From Gracilibacillus timonensis (GTDB lineage: Bacteria > Bacillota > Bacilli > Bacillales > Amphibacillaceae): a stretch of DNA of 64,000 nucleotides. The translations under genes were made by a program, and so were the position numbers. The notes below the pieces were generated by a model that did not search any database, was not told where the DNA came from, and saw only the letters and a list, made by a program, of their open reading frames with translations. Below are positions 24,696-34,289 of this stretch, piece after piece. The DNA lies in NCBI RefSeq assembly GCF_900086715.1, contig NZ_FLKH01000010.1, forward strand, positions 62,001-126,000, in the 5' to 3' direction. Every line of letters begins with the position of its first letter. Positions within the stretch are counted from its first letter, which is position 1.

Positions 24696-24732
24696 AAAAG
24701 ATGTAATATTTATAACAAAGGAGAGGTGTTTT

Positions 24733-26202
24733 ATGAGTCAAGAGAAAAAATATCTAACCACCGCCTCTGGTGCACCCGTTGGTGACAATCAACACTCCAT
24801 CACCGCTGGACAAAGAGGACCAACTTTAATCCAGGACGTACATTTATTAGAAAAACTTGCTCATTTCAACCGCGAACGAATCCCAGAACGAATTGTACAC
24901 GCCAAAGGTGCCGGAGCACATGGCTATTTTGAAGTGACGAATGACCTTTCTAAATATACAAAAGCAGATTTCTTATCAGAAGTAGGTAAAAAAACACCGA
25001 TGTTTATTCGCTTTTCCACCGTTGCAGGAGAGCTAGGTTCAGCCGATACGGTACGAGACCCACGCGGTTTCGCAGTTAAATTTTATACAGACGAAGGAAA
25101 TTATGATTTGGTGGGGAACAACACGCCTATCTTCTTTATCAGAGACGCGATCAAATTCCCTGACTTTATTCATACACAAAAACGACATCCACAAACACAC
25201 TTAAAAGATCCGAACATGGTATGGGATTTCTGGTCACTATCACCTGAATCACTACACCAAATCACGTACTTGCACTCCGATCGTGGTATTCCAGCAACTT
25301 TCCGTCATATGAATGGTTACGGAAGCCATACCTTTAAATGGGTGAACAAAGATGGAGAAGCTGTTTACGTGAAATATCACTTCATCAGTGATCAGGGGGT
25401 AAAAGGCTTAGATCCAAAGGTTGCCGATGAGTTAGCTGGGACAAACCCTGATTACCATACCGAGGATCTCTTTAACGCGATTGATAAAGAAGACTATCCT
25501 TCTTGGACATTAAAGGTACAAATCATGCCGATCGAAGAAGCAGAAAGCTATCGTTATGATCCTTTTGATGTAACGAAGGTTTGGCCGCACAGTGATTATC
25601 CATTAATTGAGTTAGGTAAAATGGTGCTTGACCGTAATCCAGAAAACTATTTTGCTGAGGTAGAGCAAGCTGCCTTTTCACCTGGACATTTCGTACCCGG
25701 TATTGAGGCTTCACCAGATAAAATGTTGCAAGGTCGCCTCTTCTCTTATTCAGACGCTCACCGTTATCGTCTAGGTGTTAATCACGAAACAATTCCGGTT
25801 AATCAGGCAAAGGCTCCTGTCCATAATTACCAGCGCGATGGCTTTATGAGTCATAACGGTAATGGTGGCAGTGCGCCGAACTATGAACCTAATAGTTATG
25901 GTAACGCACCAAAAGAAACACCGGAAAGCAAAATCAAACCATTTGAGGTATCTGGCTTTGCTGATAGTGTCAATTACGACAGTGAGGATCATTTCTCACA
26001 ACCAGGTTCGCTATTCCGCGATGTACTGGATGAAGGCGGACGTCAACGCCTGATCGAAAATTTTGCTGATCATTTAAGTGGTGTGACCAAAGAGGGAGTT
26101 GTCGAACGTCAATTAGAACTCTTCTATAAGGTCGATCCACGACTTGCAGAAGGTGTTGCTTCGATATTAAACGTAGAAGTTCCAGCACAGGTGAAAGAAT
26201 AA
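24733..26202 (+). CDS. katA: catalase (clade 3, heme)
   Basis: 489-residue monofunctional catalase that disproportionates hydrogen peroxide in the cytoplasm. Catalytic His56 ([12 protein letters not shown]), Asn129 (VGNNTPIFF) and the proximal heme ligand Tyr339 ([15 protein letters not shown]) are all in place; the ~490-residue length is that of small-subunit KatA enzymes. It has its own ribosome site (AAAGGAGAGG), a TATAAT promoter and PerR-like boxes, and a strong terminator, so it is a single-gene unit. Confidence 0.97.
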   Translation: MSQEKKYLTTASGAPVGDNQHSITAGQRGPTLIQDVHLLEKLAHFNRERIPERIVHAKGAGAHGYFEVTNDLSKYTKADFLSEVGKKTPMFIRFSTVAGELGSADTVRDPRGFAVKFYTDEGNYDLVGNNTPIFFIRDAIKFPDFIHTQKRHPQTHLKDPNMVWDFWSLSPESLHQITYLHSDRGIPATFRHMNGYGSHTFKWVNKDGEAVYVKYHFISDQGVKGLDPKVADELAGTNPDYHTEDLFNAIDKEDYPSWTLKVQIMPIEEAESYRYDPFDVTKVWPHSDYPLIELGKMVLDRNPENYFAEVEQAAFSPGHFVPGIEASPDKMLQGRLFSYSDAHRYRLGVNHETIPVNQAKAPVHNYQRDGFMSHNGNGGSAPNYEPNSYGNAPKETPESKIKPFEVSGFADSVNYDSEDHFSQPGSLFRDVLDEGGRQRLIENFADHLSGVTKEGVVERQLELFYKVDPRLAEGVASILNVEVPAQVKE

Positions 26203-26274
26203 TAAAGCAAGATTGTTTGTTCACTTTTATAGCAGGAAAATTTACTAGCGTTTAACACTGGATAAATATTTTTC

Positions 26275-26312
26275 AATCTGGTTCCCATACTAATTGGGAA
26301 CCAGATTTTTTT
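26275..26312 (+). terminator. terminator of katA
   Basis: AATCTGGTTCCC and GGGAACCAGATT pair perfectly around a 9-base loop, followed by a T7 run. Confidence 0.92.
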
Positions 26313-26824
26313 GTAACAAGGAATAAATAACTTATCCATTCATTTTCGTGACTGAAAATTCTATGATGAAGTGGGTTTCAACTACGCATGTGGAAGGTGA
26401 AGTGCTTGGCTGGAGTGTTTTTACACAACCATGTTTTCTAATCTGGGTGCCATTCATTTATTCCTTGGTTATCTCCTCATATTTCGTAAATGGATTAAGA
26501 GCATCTATCCGATCCATGAGAAATGATTTCATTCAACTTATATAGCCTGTTTTTACAATAAAGAATCGCGCCGTTTTTCTTATCAAAAGTTTGGATCACT
26601 TTTTAAGTGTATAAAAAAATCACAAAGAAAAAACTTAAGAAGAAAGGCAAATTTGGTTTATATGTAAGAATATTTGACCATATGCAAGGATTTATGAAGC
26701 AATTTTGATCAAATGTCTCTCAGTCATTCAGATACAGTTTAACCATGCCTCAGTCGATTATAAGCGGTTTGAGGATTCATTGAAATGACGTTATCATTTA
26801 TTAGGTAAGCTTTTGAACGACTTA
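26313..26824. other. gene-free gap upstream of ectA
   Basis: About 510 bases without a convincing gene. A 31-codon frame at 26431-26526 reads MFSNLGAIHLFLGYLLIFRK and on to a short basic tail; it looks protein-like but has no ribosome site and could be the remnant of a membrane protein gene. The overlapping 65-codon frame at 26348 has no ribosome site either. The last ~250 bases are A/T-rich and may hold osmotic control regions, but I see no definable site apart from the promoter at 26825. Confidence 0.45.
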
Positions 26825-26850
26825 GTTTACAGTTTTAAAAAAATGGGTAT
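26825..26850 (+). promoter_or_regulatory. sigma-B-like promoter of ectABC
   Basis: GTTTAC (26825-26830), 14 bases, GGGTAT (26845-26850) matches the sigma-B consensus GTTTAA-N12-15-GGGTAT at 11 of 12 positions, 42 bases before the ectA start. General stress control of ectoine synthesis would follow. No clear sigma-A box was recognised nearby. Confidence 0.6.
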
Positions 26851-26892
26851 TAAAATTATAAACAATTCCCTTATTCAAGAAAGGAGAAAATT

Positions 26893-27408
26893 GTGACTCA
26901 AATGAATGTTCAACAACCTCCGTCTGATCAAGTAACTTTTTCCAATCCGACAGCAACGGATGGAGCGGGAATGTGGGAATTAGTAACAAAATCAACACTA
27001 GATTCCAATTCGCCATATAAATATATGTTAATGAACGAATATTTCGGTGATACTTGTGTTGTGGCAAAGCAGAAAAACCAAATAGTTGGTTTTATTACCG
27101 CATTTATCTCCCCAAAGAAACAAGATGCAGTGTTTGTTTGGCAAATTGGCGTTGACAGTTCTCAGAGAGGAAAAGGAATTGCTTCCAAAATGTTGCATTA
27201 CCTTTTAGACTCTGAAGCCTGTAAAAACGTCCGATTTGTTGAATCAACGATTACACCTGATAATAAGGCATCACAATCATTATTCCAGAGATTAGCTCGT
27301 GATTACCATACAGATATTACTTCTAGTGAATGTTTCACGAAGGAGATGTTTCCTGGTGATGATCATGAAGAAGAACTAAAATATGTTGTAGGACCGATTA
27401 AAAAATAA
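26893..27408 (+). CDS. ectA: L-2,4-diaminobutyrate N-acetyltransferase
   Basis: First-listed enzyme of the ectoine pathway genes: acetylates diaminobutyrate at N4 using acetyl-CoA. The 171-residue GNAT protein has the acetyl-CoA loop QRGKGIASKML (about 95-105) and VESTITPDNKASQSLF (about 120-135), which is typical of EctA. The start is GTG at 26893, directly behind AAGGAG with 6-base spacing; the in-frame ATG three codons later would be too far. It heads the operon ectABC. Confidence 0.95.
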   Translation: MTQMNVQQPPSDQVTFSNPTATDGAGMWELVTKSTLDSNSPYKYMLMNEYFGDTCVVAKQKNQIVGFITAFISPKKQDAVFVWQIGVDSSQRGKGIASKMLHYLLDSEACKNVRFVESTITPDNKASQSLFQRLARDYHTDITSSECFTKEMFPGDDHEEELKYVVGPIKK

Positions 27409-27476
27409 ACAACAAAGGTTTTGCAACCGTTCTTGCAAATGGACAAGAGAGCCATTACTTTCTGATGAGATCTTTT

Positions 27477-27499
27477 TTGCAAAGGTGTAACCTTTGCAT
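27477..27499 (+). repeat. hairpin between ectA and ectB
   Basis: GCAAAGGT and ACCTTTGC pair around GTA after a T6 run. Its position in the 123-bp ectA-ectB spacer suggests an mRNA processing or differential-expression element; it lacks a following T-run, so it is not a standard terminator. Confidence 0.5.
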
Positions 27500-27531
27500 G
27501 TTACAAAAATTATGTAGGAGGAGTTTAAAAG

Positions 27532-28803
27532 ATGAGTGAAAATCTTGATATTATTAACCATTATGAGTCGGTAGTGCGTAGTTATATTCGTAACTTCCCA
27601 ACTGTTTTTACCAAGGCGAAGGGGCACAACATATGGGACGAGCAAGGAAATGAATATTTAGATTTCTTTTCTGGCGCAGGTGCGCTTAACTACGGACACA
27701 ATAATGATCATATGAAAAATAAGTTGTTAGACTATATCAGCAGTGACGGAATCACCCATTCATTGGATATGGCATCTACCGCCAAGGCTGAGTTTTTACA
27801 AAAATTTGATGATGTGATTTTCAAACCACGTGACCTCGATTATAAAGTGATGTTCCCTGGACCAACTGGAACAAACACCGTGGAAAGTGCTTTGAAATTA
27901 GCTCGAAAAGTTACAGGTCGTACCGATATTATTAGCTTTACAGGCGGTTTTCATGGGATGACGATCGGTTCCCTTTCCGTTACTGGTAACTCAATGAAAC
28001 GACAAGGAGCCGGTATTCCATTACAAAACTCGGTAACAATGGCTTATGATAACTATGTTGACCACGATACCTTGGTTTATCTTGAGCGTTTCTTAGAAGA
28101 TAAAGGTAGTGGTGTCGCCATTCCAGCTGCTATGATTGTAGAAACTGTACAAGGTGAAGGCGGGATCAACGCTGCTCGCTTTGACTGGTTGAAACAAATT
28201 GAAGAAATCTGCCGCCGCTGGGGTATCTTGCTTATCATTGATGATGTGCAGGCAGGTATTGGTCGTACAGGTACCTTCTTTAGTTTCGAAGCTGCAGGCA
28301 TCAAGCCTGATATCATTTGTCTATCTAAATCATTAAGCGGTTATGGCTTGCCATTAGCTGTTACCCTTATTAAACCAGAATATGATATATGGCAGCCAGG
28401 AGAGCACAATGGTACATTCCGTGGTAATAACCATGCGTTCGTCACTGCCAGTGCAGCGCTTGATTTTTGGAAAGATGATTCATTTGAGAAGGAAATCCAC
28501 CAAAAATCAGAGATCATTTATAGCTTCTTAGAAGGACTTGTCGAGAAGTATCCAGAAATGAAAGGTGAGGTTCGCGGTCGAGGATTTATGGTCGGAATTG
28601 CCTCAGAAGTAGAAGGTTTTTCCGAAAAGGTCACTGCTCGTTGCTTTGAGCTTGGCTTAATTATGGAAACAGCTGGACCAAACGATGAGGTATTTAAACT
28701 ATTTCCACCATTAAATATTCCAACTGAGGCCTTGCAAAAAGGACTGGATATTATCGAAGAGAGTGTAAAAGGATTAGTGAAAAACCCTGTCACTAACGGC
28801 TAA
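27532..28803 (+). CDS. ectB: diaminobutyrate-2-oxoglutarate transaminase
   Basis: Converts aspartate-semialdehyde to L-2,4-diaminobutyrate with glutamate as amino donor. The 423-residue class III PLP aminotransferase has [16 protein letters not shown] (110-125), [13 protein letters not shown] (136-148), the cofactor Asp in [14 protein letters not shown] (about 233-247) and the PLP Lys266 in [18 protein letters not shown] stands 10 bases upstream of the ATG. Length and motifs are those of EctB from halophilic bacilli. Confidence 0.97.
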   Translation: MSENLDIINHYESVVRSYIRNFPTVFTKAKGHNIWDEQGNEYLDFFSGAGALNYGHNNDHMKNKLLDYISSDGITHSLDMASTAKAEFLQKFDDVIFKPRDLDYKVMFPGPTGTNTVESALKLARKVTGRTDIISFTGGFHGMTIGSLSVTGNSMKRQGAGIPLQNSVTMAYDNYVDHDTLVYLERFLEDKGSGVAIPAAMIVETVQGEGGINAARFDWLKQIEEICRRWGILLIIDDVQAGIGRTGTFFSFEAAGIKPDIICLSKSLSGYGLPLAVTLIKPEYDIWQPGEHNGTFRGNNHAFVTASAALDFWKDDSFEKEIHQKSEIIYSFLEGLVEKYPEMKGEVRGRGFMVGIASEVEGFSEKVTARCFELGLIMETAGPNDEVFKLFPPLNIPTEALQKGLDIIEESVKGLVKNPVTNG

Positions 28804-28854
28804 AGTTAGTGTAGGGTTCACCATATAAATAGAAAACAGGAGGATATATCAGTT

Positions 28855-29241
28855 ATGAAAGTAGTAAAACTAGAAGACATCTTAGGAACAGATCAAGACG
28901 TGGACGGAGGAAACTGGGTCAGCCGTCGCTTAATCACAAAGAAAGATGGCATGGGCTACTCTGTAAATGATACGATCATTAAAGCAGGGACAGAAACGCA
29001 CATTTGGTATAAAAACCACTTAGAAGCCGTTTACTGCATCGAAGGAGAAGGTGAAGTCGTAACCTTAAGTGACAACAAGGTATGGCCAATCAAAAAAGAT
29101 ACACTTTATGCCTTAGATAAAAACGACGAACACCTACTTCGCGGCACAACAGATATGCGTATGGTTTGTGTCTTCAACCCACCATTAACTGGGAATGAAG
29201 TACATGATGAAGATGGCGTATATGCAGTAGACGAAGATTAA
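28855..29241 (+). CDS. ectC: L-ectoine synthase
   Basis: Cyclises N4-acetyl-diaminobutyrate to ectoine. The 128-residue cupin keeps the iron ligands known in characterised EctC at the same positions: Glu57 (HLEAVY), Tyr85 (TLYALD) and His93 (NDEHLLRG). It lies 51 bases after ectB with its own AGGAGG site and is followed by a strong terminator. No ectD hydroxylase, lysC or asd gene follows, so ectoine rather than hydroxyectoine is the likely product from this locus. Confidence 0.97.
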   Translation: MKVVKLEDILGTDQDVDGGNWVSRRLITKKDGMGYSVNDTIIKAGTETHIWYKNHLEAVYCIEGEGEVVTLSDNKVWPIKKDTLYALDKNDEHLLRGTTDMRMVCVFNPPLTGNEVHDEDGVYAVDED

Positions 29242-29259
29242 ACAAATATAGAAATCGTC

Positions 29260-29293
29260 AAAAAAACTTCCCATTTTTCTTGGGAAGTTTTTT
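29260..29293 (+). terminator. terminator of ectABC
   Basis: AAAAAACTTCCCA and TGGGAAGTTTTTT pair perfectly around an 8-base loop just after ectC. Confidence 0.92.
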
Positions 29294-29330
29294 AAATTTT
29301 GTATATAATGTTAGTAAGGAGGGATTTTCG

Positions 29331-29768
29331 TTGGGAAAGAAAGAAATGGATGATTATTTACAAGAGGGTATATACGGCGCCAAAGAACTCCACCCTGATC
29401 AGAAGAAAAAATACCTCGGAACCTATCGGGAAAGAGTGATTCTTGCGTTAACAAAGACTCAAGTACGAGGCAAAAAAGGCTTAACGACCTTTGAAGAAGA
29501 ATTACAAAAACATACCCAAGCCACATTATTAGTGAATGGTCATATGAATATTAGCTTTAGCAAACCCTATCGTGAACTAGCTGAAAAACATCGTATTTCT
29601 CACAGCTATATTACCAATGAAAACACAGATAGTACTTATGGTCTTGTCTTAACGGCAGATCATGCCATTGATAAGGAAGATATTCATCTGCCCGAAGAAA
29701 CACCGACAGACACAGCAATAGATAAAACCGATAAAAAACCTTGGTGGAGAAGATTGCTTGGCATCTAA
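29331..29768 (+). CDS. YueI-family (DUF1694) protein
   Basis: 145-residue cytoplasmic protein with TYRERVILALTKTQV (about 26-40) and a Rossmann-like alpha/beta middle, typical of DUF1694/YueI. The start is a TTG at 29331, with AAGGAGG 8 bases upstream; the nearest ATG is five codons later and poorly spaced. A TATAAT at 29303-29308 just upstream could serve as its -10 box, overlapping the end of the ect terminator. The C-terminus is acidic then ends KPWWRRLLGI. Function unknown. Confidence 0.8.
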   Translation: MGKKEMDDYLQEGIYGAKELHPDQKKKYLGTYRERVILALTKTQVRGKKGLTTFEEELQKHTQATLLVNGHMNISFSKPYRELAEKHRISHSYITNENTDSTYGLVLTADHAIDKEDIHLPEETPTDTAIDKTDKKPWWRRLLGI

Positions 29769-29932
29769 TGCGTGGCAATTCTTCTCCATCACGCAATCTG
29801 TAATTATCAGACTTTCGTGACTATACTCTCCCCCATTTCGGTTATGCTTATATGGTGATCGTTTTTTCTTTACATCGAAACAACCGAACCGCGTTTATTG
29901 AACATAGAATAAAAGCTGACTTCTATACAAAT

Positions 29933-29962
29933 AAACAACGAGCACGTAAGCACTCGTTGTTT
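29933..29962 (-). terminator. terminator of the aminotransferase gene
   Basis: AAACAACGAG and CTCGTTGTTT pair perfectly around a 10-base loop just beyond the stop codon at 29971. Confidence 0.8.
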
Positions 29963-29970
29963 CTCTCTTT

Positions 29971-31158
29971 CTAAGAATGAACGTTGATTTCATCCAGAAC
30001 TTTTACCAAGCGCTTCATTCCTTCTTCAATTAACGCCGGTTCTGCATTCGTAAAGTTCAGCCGGAATGTATTCTGTTCCGCATTGGACACATAGAACGAA
30101 TCGCCGGGAACATAGGCCACACCCTCAGCCACCGCTTTATTTAATAATTTGGTGGTATTCACATAAGCGGGGAGTTTTACCCAGAAAAACATACCGCCTT
30201 TAGGGACGGTGTATTCCAATCCTTCAATCGAAACTTCATCCAACAGTCGCTTCATCACCAGCATTCTTTCATAATATGTTTGTCGAATCGTCTGAATATG
30301 TTGGTCAATATCAAAATCCTGCAATAAATGAACAAGGGCATGCTGACTAATCGAGTTGGTATGCAAATCGGTCGCCTGCTTTGCCTGAGCCATAATGCGT
30401 ATGATCTGATGAGGCCCAACGATCCATCCAATTCGTAAGGCCGGTACAACAGTTTTAGAAAAAGTACTCGTGTACAGTACCAGGTCATTCTCATCCAATG
30501 ATGCAATGGATGGCGGCGCCTCTGCCTCATCAAATTGCAATTCCCCATACGGATCATCCTCAAAGATAACCACATGATATTGATTGGCAAGTTCTAGTAA
30601 TTTTAACCGTCGTTCCAGTGACCATACTTTTCCAGTTGGATTGGAATAGGTTGGTACGACATAAATACATTTTGGTTTATGTCGTACAATTTTTTCTTCT
30701 AAATCTGTCAATACCATACCATCATCGTCTGAATTGACGGCAATCACATTAGTTTCATAGGACTCAAATACTTGCAAGGCCGCCAAATAAGTTGGGTTCT
30801 CTGTTAATATGACATCCCCTTTGTTAAACATTACGCGAGAGAAGAGATCGATGGCCTGCTGGCTGCCGGAGGTGATCAGGATATTTCCCGGATCACGGAC
30901 CAGTCCTTTTTTCTTCATACGTAAGGCCAGTAATTCCCTTAATGCCGACACCCCTTCTGTTTCACCGTATTGTAACGTCTTAGGGTCACCGGTTACTGCC
31001 TTATGAAAGGCTCGATCTACGGCCTCTACGGGAAAAAGATTTTCTTCTGGTAATCCCCCAGCAAATGAAATGACATTTCCTTGATTAATCACCTTTAAGA
31101 TATCTCGAACAGCTGATGATTTCATAAATCGTACACGTTCTGCAAAACCGTATTTCAT
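29971..31158 (-). CDS. PLP-dependent aminotransferase (LysN / 2-aminoadipate type)
   Basis: 395-residue fold-type I aminotransferase. ISFAGGLPEENLFP (about 30-43) and LQYGETEGVSALRE (about 62-75) are the N-terminal marks of the aminoadipate/aromatic transaminase group related to MocR effector domains; SNPTG (about 171-175) binds cofactor and Lys in STFSKTVVPALRIGW (about 239) forms the Schiff base. Candidates are 2-aminoadipate, branched-chain or aromatic substrates. It precedes a TrpXYZ-type importer on the same strand, which may hint at aromatic amino acids. Confidence 0.85.
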   Translation of the reverse strand: MKYGFAERVRFMKSSAVRDILKVINQGNVISFAGGLPEENLFPVEAVDRAFHKAVTGDPKTLQYGETEGVSALRELLALRMKKKGLVRDPGNILITSGSQQAIDLFSRVMFNKGDVILTENPTYLAALQVFESYETNVIAVNSDDDGMVLTDLEEKIVRHKPKCIYVVPTYSNPTGKVWSLERRLKLLELANQYHVVIFEDDPYGELQFDEAEAPPSIASLDENDLVLYTSTFSKTVVPALRIGWIVGPHQIIRIMAQAKQATDLHTNSISQHALVHLLQDFDIDQHIQTIRQTYYERMLVMKRLLDEVSIEGLEYTVPKGGMFFWVKLPAYVNTTKLLNKAVAEGVAYVPGDSFYVSNAEQNTFRLNFTNAEPALIEEGMKRLVKVLDEINVHS

Positions 31159-31204
31159 AAACCATTCCTTCTTTCCTTATTTTACGCATTACATATAAGT
31201 TCAT

Positions 31205-32011
31205 CTAACCTAATATAGCTCGATCATTATCCATTTGTTTGCCACGGATACGTTGAAATTCTTGAAGAAGCTTTTCAATGGTCAATTCTTGTTTCTCCTG
31301 ACCAGATACTTCTAAAATAATCTGACCTTTATCCATCATAATCAGTCGATTACCAAGATCTAATGCCTGCTGCATATTATGAGTCACCATCAGTGTAGTT
31401 AAGTCAAATTGATTGACAACTTCCCCTGTTAGCTTGGTGATTAGCTCGGCACGTGATGGATCCAGAGCTGCTGTATGTTCATCCAATAATAAAATATTCG
31501 GTTCCGTAAAAGTTGCCATCAATAACGACAATGCCTGCCGTTCTCCGCCCGATAGCAATCCAACCTTTGCCGTTAAACGATTTTCCAGTCCGAGGTGCAA
31601 GGTTTCCAGGTGTTCTTTAAATAGTTGTTTACGTTGTTTGTTCACCCCTTTTTTCAAGGTGCGTTGTTTGTTTCGGGCATAAGCCATCGCCAGGTTTTCC
31701 TGAATTGTCATAGACGGTGCCGTACCTGCCATCGGATCCTGGAATACACGTCCAATCATTTTCGATCGTTTATACTCGGGAAGCAGTGTTACGTTCTTGC
31801 CATTAATTTTCACGGTTCCCATATCTGGTTTCAGAGATCCTGAAATCATATTCATTAACGTGGACTTTCCGGCACCATTACTGCCAATTACTGTCACAAA
31901 GTCGCCTTTTTCTAAGTGTAAATTGGTACGTTGCAATGCTTTTTTTTCATCTAATGTTCCTTCGTTAAAGGTAATCGCAATATCTTGCATATTAAGCATC
32001 GGTTGTCCCAC
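31205..32011 (-). CDS. ABC transporter ATPase, TrpZ-type
   Basis: 268 residues: Walker A GSNGAGKS (about 40-47), signature LSGGERQALSLLMA, Walker B ILLLDEHTAALDPS; the unusual DEHTAALDP in place of DEPT is characteristic of the ABC.X4 (putative tryptophan/tyrosine) ATPases. It overlaps the permease gene by 20 bases and completes a solute-binding protein-permease-ATPase operon. Confidence 0.9.
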   Translation of the reverse strand: MGQPMLNMQDIAITFNEGTLDEKKALQRTNLHLEKGDFVTVIGSNGAGKSTLMNMISGSLKPDMGTVKINGKNVTLLPEYKRSKMIGRVFQDPMAGTAPSMTIQENLAMAYARNKQRTLKKGVNKQRKQLFKEHLETLHLGLENRLTAKVGLLSGGERQALSLLMATFTEPNILLLDEHTAALDPSRAELITKLTGEVVNQFDLTTLMVTHNMQQALDLGNRLIMMDKGQIILEVSGQEKQELTIEKLLQEFQRIRGKQMDNDRAILG

Positions 32012-32975
32012 CTTCCATCATGGCACGCTTACGTTTCTTCCGCCTCGCTTCTCGCTGCGTAGCAAGCAATTTGGGTGTTACTAAGGCTAAGATAACAATC
32101 ACAGCCGTAATCAGTTTGGCATCTCCTGTTTCCAAAAATTTCGCCCTCAATGCAAGCGCCAAAACGATTCGATAGACAATCGCGCCGCCAATCACGGCTA
32201 GTGTAGTACGAGCGATCGTCTTAGTACCAATTAATGCCTCGCCAATAATAACCGAGGCCAAACCAATCACGATCATACCAATTCCCATACTGACATCTGT
32301 AAAACCACCGTTTTGAGCTACTAATGCCCCAGATAGGGCCACTAGTGCATTGGAGATTCCCAAACCAACCACCTTCAGGATATCAGTATTTGCTGACAAG
32401 CTGCGAATCATTTTTTCATTATCACCGGTAGCTCTTAAGGCCAGTCCTACCTCTGTTTTTAAGAAATAGTCAATAACCAGCTTCACGAGTAAAGTCACAA
32501 CAATCATCAAAAAAAGCACGGCCCATGTGCCAGGAACATTCTCTGCCCCCATAGAAGTTAACAACCCATTCATAAATTCATCGATACCTAAGGAAGCCCA
32601 AAAATCTTCTATTTGTTTAAATACAGTTGGTTCATTTAATAATGCAACATTCGGTTTTCCCATAATACGAATATTGATCGAATAAAGGGCCGTCATCATC
32701 AAAATCCCGGACAATAACGGGTGGATCTTTCCTTTCGTGTTGAGAACTCCCGTGACCATACCGGCAAGAAAACCAGCGAATATCGCATAAATCGTAGCTA
32801 ATACAGGAGGCACGCCATTAACAATCGAAATAGCCGCAACGGCCCCACCCGTTACAAAACTACCGTCTACTGTTAAATCCGGGAAATCTAATACACGAAA
32901 TGAAAGATAAACACCTAATGCCATTAAGGCATAAATAACACCTGATTCGACAGCGCCGAACATGGAAATCAACAT
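31992..32975 (-). CDS. ABC transporter permease, TrpY-type
   Basis: 327 residues with about eight membrane helices and the branched-chain-permease fold; LSFRVLDFPDLTVDGSF near 24-40 and EVGLALRATGDNEKMIRSL (about 175-193, the coupling loop) are typical for the ABC.X4 permease. The C-terminus is a Lys/Arg-rich tail. It lies between the substrate-binding protein and the ATPase genes. Confidence 0.9.
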   Translation of the reverse strand: MLISMFGAVESGVIYALMALGVYLSFRVLDFPDLTVDGSFVTGGAVAAISIVNGVPPVLATIYAIFAGFLAGMVTGVLNTKGKIHPLLSGILMMTALYSINIRIMGKPNVALLNEPTVFKQIEDFWASLGIDEFMNGLLTSMGAENVPGTWAVLFLMIVVTLLVKLVIDYFLKTEVGLALRATGDNEKMIRSLSANTDILKVVGLGISNALVALSGALVAQNGGFTDVSMGIGMIVIGLASVIIGEALIGTKTIARTTLAVIGGAIVYRIVLALALRAKFLETGDAKLITAVIVILALVTPKLLATQREARRKKRKRAMMEGGTTDA

Positions 32976-33020
32976 CTTACCTCTTCCTTTCTCTACAAAG
33001 CCACTTCAACTGTGACAGAA

Positions 33021-33054
33021 GACCTCGACAGCTGTCGTACTACATGTCGAGGCC
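33021..33054 (-). terminator. intercistronic hairpin after the substrate-binding protein gene
   Basis: GGCCTCGACA and TGTCGAGGTC pair strongly but without a T-run. In this position such hairpins usually protect or attenuate mRNA so that the binding protein is made in excess over the permease. Confidence 0.65.
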
Positions 33055-33065
33055 TGCAATCTTAT

Positions 33066-34106
33066 TTATTCTTCTACGGTTTCAAGTATTTCTGCTTCTT
33101 GACCCCATTCATCGTTCCATTCGATCCCTTGTGCTTCCGCTGCGTCTTTGTTAAGGAACAATTGCATGTTTGGCGGCACTTCGACAGGCATATCGACAGG
33201 TGTTTGTTCCCCTGTTAAAATGTCAACAGCCATTTCGCCCGTACGATAACCAATCGTATGGTAATCAATACCATAGGTAGCAAATCCGCCACGTTCTACA
33301 GAATCTGGTTCCCCAACAAATAGTGGCATGCTTTGTTCTTCTGCCACACCTACTACCGCTTCTAACGCTGATACAACAGTATTATCGGTAATAATGAAGA
33401 ATACATCTGCTTCACCAACTAAAGAGGAAGCGGCTTGCTGCACCTCAGAAGTGTTCCCAACTGTGGCTTCGGCAGTAGATAAGCTCGTTCCTTCAACAGC
33501 TGCATTCACGGCCTCAATTTGTGCAACGGAATTGGCTTCACCTGCACTATAAACAAGTCCAATCGTAGAATCGGCAAAATTTTGATCGATAAATTCGACC
33601 GTTTGTGCAATCGAGTCAGGATGCATGTCAATCACACCTGTAATATTTTCACCTGGCTGATCCATTGATTCGACCAATCCGCTTTCCACCGCGTCGGTTA
33701 CCGAGGTGAATAGGATCGGGATATCACTGGTCGCCTGCAAGGAACTTTGTGCACTTGGAGTAGAATTAGCAAAAATCAAGTCCACGCCCTCTGCGACAAA
33801 ATTATTGGCAATCGTGGCCGCATTATTCTGATCGTTTTGAGCGGATTGAAAGTCATACTCTACCTCTAAACCTGCGTCACTAATTGCATCTTGGAATCCT
33901 TGATATGCCGCATCCAATGATGGGTGTTCAACGATTTGTGTTGCTCCGATCTTGTATACCTCACCATCAGAAGCGGCTTGGTCTTCCCCTTCAGATGATG
34001 AATCGCCATCACCGTTTGAGCCTTCATCATCACTTGTTCCACATGCAACAAGGACAAGCACACTAAAAAAAGTGATTGTAAGTAATAATAATAATTTCTT
34101 TTTCAT
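33066..34106 (-). CDS. ABC transporter substrate-binding lipoprotein, TrpX-type
   Basis: 346 residues. A lipoprotein signal peptide ends at LVLVAC, so Cys22 is lipidated and the protein is tethered outside the membrane. After an acidic Ser/Gly linker the PF04392-type domain begins with YKIGATQIVEHPSLDAAYQG, the hallmark of the ABC.X4 binding protein family; GYRTGEMAVDIL is near the end. First gene of a three-gene importer operon, behind a GGGGGAAG site and a TATAAT box on the minus strand. Aromatic amino acid uptake is the family's proposed role. Confidence 0.92.
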   Translation of the reverse strand: MKKKLLLLLTITFFSVLVLVACGTSDDEGSNGDGDSSSEGEDQAASDGEVYKIGATQIVEHPSLDAAYQGFQDAISDAGLEVEYDFQSAQNDQNNAATIANNFVAEGVDLIFANSTPSAQSSLQATSDIPILFTSVTDAVESGLVESMDQPGENITGVIDMHPDSIAQTVEFIDQNFADSTIGLVYSAGEANSVAQIEAVNAAVEGTSLSTAEATVGNTSEVQQAASSLVGEADVFFIITDNTVVSALEAVVGVAEEQSMPLFVGEPDSVERGGFATYGIDYHTIGYRTGEMAVDILTGEQTPVDMPVEVPPNMQLFLNKDAAEAQGIEWNDEWGQEAEILETVEE

Positions 34107-34289
34107 ATTTGCTAACTTCCCCCATTTTCTTAAATTTTTAAATTTTCAAACTTTAGGATACATTATAGCACAAATTAATCTGGTTCGATATAACTTATTT
34201 TTAATTGTAGGCGTTATAGTGATTACTTGCTATTCTGCGCTGGCTATTGCACACTAGCTTGTAGATCTATGCAGAAAAGAGTGAAACAG

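Noticed and set aside
33021-33054. Full transcription terminator inside the importer operon
   Set aside because: Strong stem but no T-run; more likely an mRNA-stabilising or attenuating hairpin.
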